From positions 916,290 through 980,289 of the forward strand of contig VFFE01007125.1 in assembly GCA_008921705.1 (NCBI GenBank): a stretch of 64,000 nucleotides of DNA. The letters run 5' to 3'. The DNA comes from Burhinus oedicnemus. Taxonomy: Eukaryota > Chordata > Aves > Charadriiformes > Burhinidae. The notes beneath the pieces were generated by a model. The model searched no databases. It worked only from the letters and a program-made list of their open reading frames with translations, and was not told where the DNA came from. Every line of letters begins with the position of its first letter. Within the stretch, counting starts at the first letter, position 1. Shown here in pieces: positions 10,738-22,165 of the stretch. A program made the position numbers and the translations under genes.

Positions 10738-13700
10738 GGTTTTAAACATGAGAGGTAGAAAGAGAACCACTCTAAAACTAAAAGGGAAACCTAAACCCTT
10801 TTTGCTCGCGTATGCTTTTAGTGTTCATTGATTACTTACATCAAGCTGGAGTGCCTACTGCTGTGCGGAGTTTTAGACACAGGAAAATCCCTAATAAACA
10901 AACCAGTCTGGAGCTTAGGCTGTGTAGAAAAATGTACGTGCCCTTTTTAAAGATGTTCTTCTACTTGGAAGTGTGTTGCAATTAGGTTTGTGAAAAAAAG
11001 ATAGCAAAGAAAAAATGAAACCTGAAAATTGCCAGGTTTCCTCTTTGAAGACCTGCGAGTTCAGGATCATCTCTGAGATGAACGAGACCAACTCATTTGT
11101 TGTATATTTTGAAAGGAAAGTAAAAGTATGATCCTATTCAGGGATAGTCATCCAGTGTGATAAGAAATGACTTGTCAAAGAACAGGCTCTGCCGACCTGA
11201 AAAACATTTATAGGCCATTTCAGAGAGATTAGGCTGTGGATGTTGTCTAATTTCCGTGTTCCATTAGGTATCAGGGGTTGTAAGACAAGGCAGCCTAATC
11301 ATTTCCTAGAAATCTGATAGAGCCTGATAAGTGGAGCTGGCCTCACAGAGAGAACCACAGGTGCAAAGCAGCTTGTAAGCTTTATTTAAATCTCCTGTTT
11401 TCCAGCTTAGCTCCTAAATCCATCCCAAAGTGTCAGAGGATTCCCACAGCTCTGTGCAGACTTGAGGCCACCTTCCCACCAGACTTGCTTTACAAACGAC
11501 AGAGACCTGTTTCACAAAGAATGGGTTGAAGACCAGCATCCAAAATGCAGTTGGATCTCCCTCCCGACTCCCAGGGGATTGGGTCTCTAAAAGGTGTTTA
11601 CAAGTGTTTACAGGAAGCTGAAGCAAATATGAGTAGATGGTTAAAGCAGACCACAGATAGTCAATTTACAGACACTCATCCTACACCATCAGCCACAGCA
11701 TATCTCCTATTGTCATCAGACAAACCTTAGACCTCTCCTAAAATCCTTATTTGTTTTTGTTTTGCTTTTTTTTGTTAAGAGTAGGCCTATCACAAAGTCC
11801 CGTTTGATGCTGGACGAGACCTAGAGAGCTGCAGATCTTGGTGAGGGCTCTCTACAAGGTGTAGAACCTCTGGAACGTTGAAGGTAATTCAAAGATCCGG
11901 ACTACATCGCAGAGGAAGATAGAAGGAAAACAAAGGAATGAAAACAAACAAACTGACCAAAAAAACCCAATCAACTTTTACTGCCAATCTGCTCTGGGGA
12001 GAAAATGCCGTCTTGACTTCAGATTGCTTATCGGCCTGATGAGGAATGTGTAAGAAAGGAGCATTCATCAGGCACCTGCAAGGTGTTGATACCAGTAAGC
12101 GCACCCTGTGTTTATCTCTAGCAGTTCTTGGATGCCGCCAGGGAAGAAAAAAAGAGGTTCTTTTTCCTTCAAACCAAGATACCCATGAAGAGGATGCAAG
12201 TCCTTTTCTGCCTCCTGAAAGGAACCAGTGGAAGCTCAGGGGAATGAATTTAATATGATAATCTATGTGATAAGTGAATATGATTAACAAACAGCAATGA
12301 TACCACGCTTCAAAGTCTTCACCCAATGAAATGCTTAAGCTTAAATACTTGTATCATAAATATCAAATACCAAGTTCATTCAGTGCCTTCCATAGATTTT
12401 TCACATTTCTTTTTAAAACATGTAGACACATTGTCCCTATAAATCCCCAGAACTTCACACTACTGATAGCAGGAAACCTAATTTCCAGTCTCAGCCTGTT
12501 GACAGTCAAGTCTGTTCCTTCCATATACTCTGCCTGATGGCTTAACGCCTGGGTCAATGGGTCCAACGCCATCATTTCATCTGGGAATCACGATTGTTTT
12601 AAAGACGAAACTCAACGATCTGACTGTGGAGCTGAATTCTGATGTAGAAAGAAAGTCCCTTCATCAATATTCACTTTGTTTCTAAACAGCGAGGCACCTG
12701 GGCAAATTGTCACGTCCCACACTGCCTGTTTGGGGGTGGTATGAACCTGATGGAGAACCACATGCTCCACTGAACAAGTACTGAAGGGGTCATTGCTTCT
12801 GGCCCCATCAGGGGGCCGTGATCACACATTTTTGGACAATTTCAGGTGCTCAGGTGAGCACCAACACTGATTAGTTATACATGGAAGGAGCCACGCACAC
12901 ACCCTGTTCCAGCTTGTACGGTCACAGGTACGTTTGGTATTTAGTGGTTGACGAGGAGGAAAGTGAGCACAGTTTGCCCTTCTTCGCTCGTTATGATCAA
13001 ACTGGTGTGTGCCCCGTAACACTGGGCCTCAACCTCAGGACAGAGGTTGGTGTTGCGACTGTCATTATAAAGACCAAGGTACCTTTCTACAAGGGAATGG
13101 ACGGCCTTCTTGCTAATCTGCTTGGGACGGAGCTGTGCTTTCTAAACAGAGCTGAATCAAGAAGAATTTCAGTTAGATGCCCTGGATGCAGTTGGGAAGG
13201 AAGAGAATAAAGAGAATAAGATGAAAGAGAAGAGAATAAGATGAAAGAGAAGAGATTTTTTGGATCCTGCTACTCATTCTAGATTTGAATTTCTAAACAG
13301 AAGCGGGGAGTGGGTCACAATTTTTTTGTGTAGAAATTTCCTAAATCTGGATGTTTTCTTTCAGATCAGCTGTCACGCGCAGAGATCTCTCATCGTCCAT
13401 GTATAATGCTTTTTTTTTTTTCTCTCCATTCTCTAAATTTGAGAGACAGAACTCAGTTTATTTAGTCAACTGAAGAGCTGTGCTGCTTTCCGCTTTCTGT
13501 CACAGGAGATTAAACACCAAGCTCGTGCTATGATGCTGGTATGTTGACACATACTTTTAGTCTAGAGATGAATACTGAGTGATTTTTTTTCTCCTTTTTC
13601 CACCTGTTTCCAAGATGAAGCGTTGCATACTGAAGTCCCATCAAGCTCATCCGTATGAGGTTGCCGTGTAAGCATGTGTGACAGCAACTCAGGGTGAGAA

Positions 13701-14430
13701 GAGCTGTTGCTCAGTCTGGACCCCGGGCTGACAGTCACCGTGGCGTCCATCCCTTTTCTAAACTAGTCTTGCTCCATTGTAACCCAGATTTTCGGCCCAT
13801 ACAACACAGGATCTCACTGGGGCACAGGATTCATTTCCACAGGACCTGTGGTTTTAGCACTTGGGCTTTTCTCGTGGGTGGATGATACGTGACCTCTTGC
13901 AAGCAAAAACGACATTGCCAAGCAGAAAAAGAAGCTATCATTGTTACAAAAGCAAAAATGAAAAACAAAACGTAAGCTTGTCAAATTAATTCTTGTGAAT
14001 CAAAGTGCCAGAAGCATTGCAGCCTATTTTCAGACAATACTTGCTTAAAAAAATCCTAAATTAAAGCAAGAGAATGAATATAAAAATACACAAAAAGCCA
14101 AACAATCCCAGACTTGTATCTATTTGAGATATACTTCATTGCCAGGCTGGGAGAACTGGCAGGTGCTGTTGAAGTAAGGTAACCACCACTTACATGACCC
14201 TAAGGTGATCCTCTCAAATCCTTGCTGGGACCCAAATAAAAGTCAGAATGAAGGTGACAGCTAAACATAGATTGAATCTGTCTTCAGACCTGCCTCGTGC
14301 AAGGGGCTGCCTCGTTCCTGTCAGCACTGGTCATTTTGTGGCTGTTTGGTGAATTGTGACCTTTTTTTTCTTTTGTGGGAGGAATTTTCAGCTGGATCTG
14401 CTTCCTCCTGTGGATCACAATCTTCCTTAG
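10738..14430. other. Mostly unique non-coding DNA
   Basis: The longest frame is a 145-codon minus-strand frame at 11889-12326, which matches nothing known and has no flanking splice pattern. A splice-like pair at 13615-13667 (pyrimidine tract ending CCAAG, then GTAAGC) is noted but not called. A short tandem repeat near 13201 is listed separately. Confidence 0.45.
13201..13254 (+). repeat. Short tandem repeat, 20-base unit, about 2.5 copies
   Basis: The purine-rich unit 'gaagagaataagatgaaaga' recurs nearly exactly. It is a small minisatellite with no coding meaning that I can see. Confidence 0.85.
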
Positions 14431-14992
14431 GGAAGTGATCGTGTCCCTGTACTCAGCACTGGTGAGGCCGCAGCTTGAGTCCTGTGTTCAGTTTTGGGCG
14501 CCACAGTCTAGGAGGGACATGGACGTGCTGGAGCGTGTCCAGAGAAGGGCAACAAAGCTGGTGAGGGGTCTGGAGAACATGTCTTATGAGGAGCGGCTGA
14601 GGGAATGAGGATTGTTTAGTCTGGAGAAGAGAAGGCTGAGGGGAGACCTTATTGCTCTCTACAACTACCTGGAAGGAGGCTGTAGTGAGATGGGCGCTGG
14701 TCTCTTCTCCTGAGTAACAGGTGATAGGACAAGAGGAAACGGGTTCAAGTTGCACCAGGGGAGGTTTAGACTGGACATTAGGAAAAAATTTTTCCCTGAA
14801 AGAGTTATCAAAGCTTGGAAGAGGCTGCCCAGGGAAGTGATGGAGTCACCATCCCTAGATTTGTTTAAAAGTCATGTAGATGTGGTGCTTAGAGACATGG
14901 TTTAGTGGCAGACCTGGTAAAGTAGGGTCAATGGTTGGACTAGATGATCTTAAAGGTCTTTTCCAACCTAAATGATTCTATGATTCTATGAT
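14431..14992 (+). mobile_element. CR1 LINE, 5'-truncated copy (C-terminal ORF2 and 3' UTR)
   Basis: It starts at the reverse transcriptase C-terminal region and contains the block [15 protein letters not shown], seen in frame near 14459-14503. The frame stops at about 14608, where related copies read 'gggaactggg' and this one has lost a base. The 3' end is a clear double ATTCTATG unit at about 14976-14992. The wording 'agaagggcaacaaagctggtg' matches the copies at 24848-25580 and 59048-59506, so these three look like one subfamily. The element lies about 120 bases before another CR1 in the same direction. Confidence 0.95.
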
Positions 14993-15111
14993 CTAATAGT
15001 GTTGTAAGGCTAGCTAAAAACAGGTGCTGAAAGTGAGAGGTCACAAAGGGTGAGGAGTACATTAGGGCTACTCCCTTCCAAAGAATTTGAGATTTGCATG
15101 AGATGTCCAGA

Positions 15112-15604
15112 TCTGGAGCCCCAACATAAGAAGGACATGGACTTGTTGGAGCGGGTCCAGAGAAGGCCACAAAGATGATCAGAGGGCTGGAGCCCCTCTA
15201 CTATGAGGACAGGCTGAGAGAGTTGGGGTTGTTGAGCCTGGAGAAGAGAAAGCTCCGGGGAGACCTTATGGCAGCTTTCCAGTATGTGAAAGGGGCCTAC
15301 AAGAAAGCTGGAGAGGGACTTTTTACAAGGGCATGTCGTGATAGGACGAGGGGTAATGGCTTCAAACTGGAAGAAGGTAGATATCAGGAAGAAATTATTG
15401 ACTGTGAGGGTAGTGAGGCACTGGAACAGGTTGCCCAGAGAAGCTGTGGCTGCCCCATCCCTGGAGGTGTTCAAGGCCAGATTGGACGGGGCTTTGAGCA
15501 ACCTGGTCTAGTGGGAGGTGTCCCTGCCCATGGCAGGGGAGTTGGAACTAGATGATTTTTAAGGTGCCTTTGAACTCTAACCATTCTATGATTTTATGAT
15601 ATGA
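15112..15604 (+). mobile_element. CR1 LINE, 5'-truncated copy, same subfamily as the copy at 372-1554
   Basis: Similarity begins at about 15112 ('tctggagccccaacataag') and runs to a tail ending 'attctatgattttatgat'. The frame from 15175 to 15555 reads the end of ORF2 (IRGLEPLYYEDRLRELGLLS). Just upstream, at about 15162-15170, the same one-base loss occurs as in the first copy (AGAAGGCC where intact relatives have AGAAGGGC). Its 3' wording is nearly the same as that of copy 1. Confidence 0.95.
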
Positions 15605-16062
15605 TTATAAACACCATTTTATACTGATGTTCACCAAGGACAGTATCATGAAACAAGGACTTCCTGCCCCGAGGAACCCTTTTTTTTTTTTTTTTACGGG
15701 TGCAACATTTGGTTGGCCAGTCCATTTGGGTGAACTACAGTGGCTGCTGGATGGTCATCCAAGCTCCATTTCTCCAGCAGCCTTGAACTTAACTGCAGAT
15801 GGCAAGAAAAGGGCATAGCACTGTCCTGTTCTCAGAAAACAACAGTCAGTGACTTCACAGTCCTGTCGCCAGGATCATTTCAGATTTCTTTTATACCTAA
15901 ACCAATTTGCAATGCATATCAATATATGACTGTTAACTGATGACAGATTTGCTGACATCTAAGGTACAACTATTAGGCATCCTGGTTGGGAACATGACAA
16001 GGATATCCTTACTATTTTGGGGACCACTGCAGCTTGCAAATAACCTTTGTAACCACATACTC

Positions 16063-16070
<8 letters not shown>

Positions 16071-16094
<24 letters not shown>
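16071..16094 (+). repeat. (GT)12 microsatellite
   Basis: A pure GT run of 24 bases, preceded by a less regular GT stretch from about 16063. Confidence 0.97.
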
Positions 16095-16095
<1 letters not shown>

Positions 16096-16401
16096 CAGGA
16101 CTGGGTCAACTGAACTACAAACCTCTTGCTATCCAGCCACTAATGAGACCTTTGTATACTCAAATCCAGCCTGAGATACTGAGATACACGGCTCTTTCGG
16201 TTATTCCCAACATCCAGGTTTTCCTTAATGATGTTGCTACTCTCTGAACACTTCCCAGTTGCTCAGTGGTGTTTTGGCTCCAGGATCCACAAAGGCCAGC
16301 TACAAATGGATCACGGTCCTCTCTCCCTATACTGTGAAGATGTCCTGATGCACACAGCCCAGAATTGCCTTCATAAATTGTTCAATAAGGCTTATGCGAG
16401 A

Positions 16402-16461
16402 GAATAATGATGGTAATAATAATGACAATGATGATGATAATAGTAATAGTAGCAATAGTAA
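16402..16461 (+). repeat. Imperfect trinucleotide repeat (ATG/AAT/AGT mixture)
   Basis: About 60 bases of mixed three-base units such as AAT, GAT, ATG and AGT. It is probably an old, decayed microsatellite. Confidence 0.85.
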
Positions 16462-17035
16462 ATCTAAATTAGGTCTGTTGGGCTTTGGCAGGGATGAAGT
16501 ATGCTAGACAAAGAAGAACAATGCTTATTAGGATTATGTGAAGCAGGCAGATAATTTAATACACATGTTCTGGGTTTCTGCCCTCTGGTCAGTGGTTTCT
16601 GGGACAGCAACGCAACAAGGAACACATTCTCAGAACTGACAGGGCAACGGTCTTCCAGTACCGGCTATTCAATTTATTTAATGAACTGGATGGCACAAAT
16701 AACATCCTCAGGGACGAGAAAAACAAAGACGTCACCAGGTTGAGATCAATAGCAGCTGATGAAGTGGCAAGGATTCTTTTAAAAAAGATGCTGGCATGGA
16801 GACTTTCCAGGTATAGGTTTACAGTACAGGTTTGAAAAAGTTTTAAACAGCTGACTAGTTCAAAAGGGCAAGAGGGGTCTAAATTACAGTATAAGTGAAG
16901 CCAAGCTATGTACTGGCTAGTCTGGAATAAAAGTTGATGAAGCCTAAGCAGACATAAATCTTTGGACGCTTTTTGGAAAACTCCTTTGTGCAGTAATAAT
17001 GTTAGCACTTGTTATTAATACCTGGCTTTTCATCA

Positions 17036-17180
17036 GTAGAATTCAAAACACTTTACAAGGGAGTTGAATTTCATTACCCTGTCTTTATAAATGGGGATTT
17101 TGAAATACAGGGATACGAAGTTACTGCTCAGAAGGCCAGAGGGAGAGGGGGGAAGAGGACCATGTATCCTGAGTCCCCGT
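17036..17180 (-). mobile_element. Possible old MIR-like SINE relic, inverted
   Basis: The plus strand shows 'caaaacactttacaaggg', then 'catta' and 'aaatggggatttt', then 'gaaatacagggatacgaag'. This follows the inverted MIR order ('aagcactttac', 'attatccccattttacagatgggg', 'aactgaggcacagagaggtt'). The match is diverged and from memory. Confidence 0.4.
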
Positions 17181-20100
17181 CCAACACACTCAGAACTTGC
17201 TGTTTGTGTAAAGGCAGAGATCAAATTCTGGGTGGCTCCAGAAATATATCTGAGGACAAGCTTTATTTAATTACCAGTTATAGAACCAAGACACGAAATT
17301 CCCTCACTCCACCCTTCAATCTGGCCCTCTCTTGACCCAGGAGACTAGAGCAAGATGCAGTTCTCCACGCAGTATGTGAGCATTCGAAACAGTCACACAT
17401 CTGTACAAGGTTGGCTCTCCCTCAGCCGATTTCACAAGACAGAGGCAAGCAAGAACTGTTTTGACTCTTTAAATAACAATGGAAAAGTTGTGTCTTTTTG
17501 TAAAGTTTCCCCCAGATTCTTTTTCAGAGTGGGGGGTGAAGCACATTAGATCAAAGATGCAGCTCATATCGCAGTCCATGCTGCCTATCTGTTGACTCAC
17601 CCCCCGACTCTGGTCTAGGGAAGCCAGTTGGCTTTCCAGGCTGCAAAACTCAGCAGAGGGAGCCTGGTTTGCATTCGATCTGCTTCGCCCCTCCATGCTA
17701 TGAAGGTATAAGTGACAGTCGCCACTTGGATGTGGGAACTTGCCCCCAGATCGATCTGAGATACTGATGTAACATTCATGTAGCCACTGGTGTCATGTCT
17801 GGGTTTATGAACCTGCTCCAAGCTGAGCGTCTGGGTTTCCTGTGCAAAGTGGCCGTTCTAAAAGATCCTTTGTGCCAAAGGGGTAGAGATAGAAGGAAAT
17901 TATATGCAAAGGACTTACCTAAAATCCCATCACTCTCTGGGCCCTAAAGGCTTGAGCCACCATTATGTTGACAGATGTCTCTAATTAGAAACTAAATCTT
18001 GAAGGCCTCTCTTAAGAGAAGCCTTCTAAAACTTGTATTTCCAAGAACGTGAAGGACTTTCCGCTTACTTCTGTTAGGAACACTGTCATCGTGGTGATAC
18101 CATGTCATCCCAGTCAGCACTTTCACCCAGGAGACACTACCCCAACGAGTGTCCTACCAACTACATTAAAACCCTGCTTACTCACACTCGTTCCCCTTCA
18201 GGCTTCATGAGTTGTCTGTTCGTTCCTGCACTCCCTCCCAGGTTTGACACGTACAGAAGAAGACACTGCTGTGCAGGAGAGTCTAAAGCCTGGAAGTTAA
18301 ATTCCACAAAAATTGAGAGGCTTGAATCCCTTTGACTGGAGGCTGAGCTCGTACCTCAGAGGCCCACTTTCTGTGTGGGTGCTCTAAACACCACCAGCAA
18401 TTTTTGATCTTTCCAATTTTAAAACTTCCTCGCATTTCCCATGAGAAGAACGAAACCTAAATGGATAATCCAAGTCCATTAAGAACAGGATTTGCCTATG
18501 CTGATTCCTTAGAGTTAGTTCAGAGTTCACTGCAGATGTCCAGGCCGCTCTTGAAAACCACTCCAGTAGCCTATTAACGATGGTAGCTACAGCTTTTGTG
18601 CTGGAGTTATTGCTGCTGAGTTATCTTGAGGTTGCTCCAAGTCTGCCAGCTGTACTAGGTCCTCAGGAACCTCAGACACCTCTTCCTAGTCTGGATGTTA
18701 ACTGAATGTGGGAGGGGATTAAGTTCTAGCCATCACAGCCAAGGAAAATAGAAAGGACTGAGACAAGATTCAGGCTACAAATGGCAGAACAGAGTTGAGA
18801 TCAGGCATGGGTGAGGAAGGGGAGGCTGGACTGTATGTGTAAACTGTGGTAACTAAGACACCCCTAAGTCTTGTTTAAAGCTTTTTTCACTCTGTAGAAG
18901 AGCAACCTATATCTGAAAACTTTAGGGTGTTTGCAGGAACTCTGGATTTAAACTTGAAAAATCTTTTCACACCCCTCGCCATGCTAGACAAGTTGTTTTC
19001 TCATGACATCTGCTGACTTAACTCTGGTATGTGGGTTCACGAGAGCAAAGGTTGCCATTCGAAGTGCCTGGGTACAGACAGTGCCTGTAAGTAATAAGTA
19101 ATGGATACGCTACAACTGCCAAGATCCTTTTGTAACGGAAAGCGCCATGTAGTTGTCTTGAAAACTGTAGTTGGCTTTACCTCCCAGGGTTTTTCAGGTT
19201 TTCTAGACAGCTCAGCTTGAAAGGAATGTGCATCCTGGCGTGACATCAGGTCTCTGACCTCCAGCGGGCAAATGGAAAAGATCAGGTTGTACTGGGAGTC
19301 CATAGCCATGCCAAGCACCTTGCAATGACAAATGGATATGGAAATGCTGATATGTAAAGATATCTGTGCACAAAGATGAATCACTCAGAGAAAACAATTA
19401 TATACATAATCACTTTTTAAAAACTATATGGCTGATTGCCCAAGTGAGATAAATCTCAAAGTTTTCTACAAAGACCGTCTGAAGCAAAGAGATTAGGAAC
19501 TATTATCTAAGTTACTTCTGTTGCCCTCACTCCTGTAGTGACTGGGAAAAAGGCTGTATTTCTTAGGAGAATGGAAAAAGATCGGTGTGTTTAGTTCAGC
19601 AGAGGGAGACTGAGGCAGGAAGAAACTGCTGCCTGTATATTTATCAAAGAAAAAAACAAATACTAGACTAGGAGGAAAGTTTTGTAAACTGAGAGACACC
19701 ATTGCCACAGAAAGAAGTAGGTATAACCCGGCATCTCATACCTACAGGCTGGAATTAGAAGACGACCACAAAAATGATTTTCTGGTACAGGTTGTGTCAT
19801 AGAAATATTTCTGTAGTAACCTATTCAGGGTAGAGCTAGATATGATTATACACAGGAGTAAATGGCATTACCAGCACTAACATAGGCTTCAAGATTGGAA
19901 GGGTGAGACCTGCACTTAGTTGCAAGATACGGGCCATCGTAGTCCCCCCAAAAAACCAATACAGTCTAACCACTAGCCTAGTCTTTAGCCAGTGAAATTC
20001 TCTCTTGGTTTTACTTATTTATCTACTTAACTTCTCCTTCCCAATCCCAGGTGGCAGAAGAGAACAGACTTGACCTGCTAAATCTTTATTTAGACATTTC

Positions 20101-20795
20101 CACGCTGAAAACATCCATGAGCTCCTGAGAACGACATTGCAAAGCATATTATATTTCAGAACTTTGATTCATACCCTACTCAAAAGAGCAAAAATCCACA
20201 CATTCAAACTAGTGAATTTACTCCAGATGAAAGCAGTGAGGAAAAAAACCACATGGACTTTTGTTGAGTTCTGCTGCTAGCCATTAAATGCGAAATCTTA
20301 AGTCAATACTACACATCTCTTTGAGATCCCCTGGTATGATTATAATCTTACATTTCTTCTCCCATGATTTCCTATAAAAATTCATCCAGGAGAAAAACCT
20401 GGAAGATCATGAGAGAATTTTGACTTTTCCTGACTAATCTTAGAGACTGAGTGAGCCAAAATTGCACATTAATGCCTAATGAGTGGGAATGTAGTTTTGG
20501 AGGAGGGTAAAGAAAAAAGCCAGTTCTAGCCTTAAATGATAACCACTTGGCCGATAATCGTCTGACAGTAAATGGCAGGAAGTGTAGACGAGACAGCTAT
20601 AAATAGTAAGACATCTAGGATTAGACTGTCCACACAACAGTGCACATAACTTTCTGGTACATCCAAGGAAGTTCAAGAACTGTGATATTATGATGTTGGT
20701 CAAGATACAATTTATGTGGTCCTTAAATAGTAGGTTAAGTCATTCTCTAACAACAGACTCCAAACCAAATCTCGGGAGGACAGGAATAAAATAAT
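17181..20795. other. No feature seen
   Basis: About 3.6 kb of AT-rich DNA with short frames only (at most 115 codons) and no repeat I recognise. Confidence 0.4.
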
Positions 20796-21085
20796 CACAG
20801 AAATTTAGGGCTGGAAGGGACCTTCTAAAATCGTCTCATCTAGTTCTGTTCTCTGAGGCAGGATAATGACTTCTAACAGATGTGTCTCTGACCTGCCTTT
20901 AAACGCTACCAGAGAAGGAGATTCCAGGACATAATTGAACTTAGCATTTGTAACATCATACCTAAAGAAAACCTTTTTTAATCACAAACTAAATCTCTTG
21001 GTCTTCTCTCAGGAGACACATGCAATAATTGATTTACTTAACTTCCACACTTCTGCATATGGGAGGATTTATTGCTTTTTATATT
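20796..21085 (-). mobile_element. Old, diverged CR1 LINE 3' fragment
   Basis: The plus strand carries 'tttagggctggaagggacct', the inverted 3' UTR start of older CR1 families. It continues with 'agaaggagattccaggac' and 'aaactaaatctcttggtctt', diverged forms of the usual inverted ORF2 end. It has many more differences than the other CR1 copies and no ATTCTATG tail, so it belongs to an older family. Confidence 0.75.
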
Positions 21086-22029
21086 CAACAGATCTTTCAA
21101 GCTTATAACGTGTATTCACTGTCTTTTTATATGTCCAGGATATAGCACCCGATGATGACAATTATACTTGAAAAGCAGAATTGCCCTGTGGGTTACTCTT
21201 CTGCCTGCTAATGAACCCAAACTATCATTAATTCCAACTTGGACATATCCAGTCTCAGTCTTGTGTGGTTTCTTCCAGAATTACTTGACACTTCCAGCAT
21301 GATGTAAGGTCCTGATCAAGGGGTGCATACTAAACACAAGGTTTCTTCTGAATTTAGGAAATAACACCTTTTTCATTTAAACAAGCAAGCCTACTGTCAT
21401 CCAGAACCTCACAACAACAAACGGTGAAAAAACAACAAACCACCAAAAACTCCTACGTTTACAGGGAATGTCATCTGGGAAGCATAAGCAATTTTAGAGA
21501 TTCCAGGACATCAGCAAATTGTGATCTTATGACATGACATCATGCTTCACTGGGCCAGAATAAATGTAATTTTTTTAAAATGCTTTTGTAATGAGGTACA
21601 AGCAGAAATTAATAGTCTTAAAAAAAAATTAAATGCAAGAATCCTTCAAGCATGCACACCTTGTGACAAAGCTGTTCTAGTTGTTGATTTTATCAAGAAG
21701 ATACGATTTTTTTCATTTCAAGAATCCCTTATCGTTTAGCAATAACAAATTGGAAGGGCTATTTGTTGTAGCCAAGAATAGTGTTTTAGTATCTTTTTTT
21801 GTTGCCCAGTGTCCGTTCCAGAAATACACAGATGGCTGGAGGAACAAGGCCAGAGATCTAGTAAGGACACGGTGTCAATGCTAAATTTTCACAATGGCAC
21901 CTGAGGCTGGGTTTTGAATTAAATTAAACTATATTAAAAAAAAAAAAAAAGAAAAAAAGGAAGCTAAAATGTCCATGTGAGTTAAGAGAAGGGTTTGGTT
22001 ACTTAAACAGAGGTGCCTTGTACCATTTG
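21086..22029. other. Non-coding DNA with an A-rich tract
   Basis: It holds a poly-A stretch at 21936-21958 (15 A, one G, 7 A). Nothing else is recognisable. Confidence 0.4.
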
Positions 22030-22165
22030 AGATGACCCAGGGTACCCTACTTGGACGGCAGCTGTCAGCCCAAAAGACCTGAGGTCTTCTGTAGGACCTG
22101 CGTCATATATGCCAGACCCATCCAGACATCTCATATATTATGCATGTTGCATCATCACTAGGTGC
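22030..22165 (+). repeat. Unnamed ancient dispersed repeat, copy 1
   Basis: This segment aligns by eye with two other places in the window. 'ctgtaggacctgcgtcatat' at about 22090-22109 parallels 'ctgtaggtcctgtgtcatat' near 39105. 'ttgagatgacccagggtacc' parallels 'ttgagatgtcctagattacc' near 62925. I do not recognise the family. A decayed LTR or DNA transposon would fit. Confidence 0.5.

Larger units (their letters stand above)
15605..17035. other. Non-coding DNA with two simple repeats
   Basis: A T run lies at 15681-15697. The two microsatellites are listed separately. The 139-codon minus-strand frame at 16589-17008 matches nothing I know and shows no convincing splice sites. Confidence 0.4.

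Noticed and set aside
10601..10831. Frame with a long tyrosine run
   Set aside because: It is the translation of the TTA microsatellite.
11889..12326. 145-codon minus-strand frame
   Set aside because: No recognisable domain, and hydrophobic runs reflect T-rich DNA.
13615..13667. 53 bases between a pyrimidine-rich acceptor and a GTAAGC donor
   Set aside because: No recognisable peptide and no neighbouring exons.
16589..17008. 139-codon minus-strand frame
   Set aside because: Composition and lack of any motif suggest a chance frame. It has no splice support.
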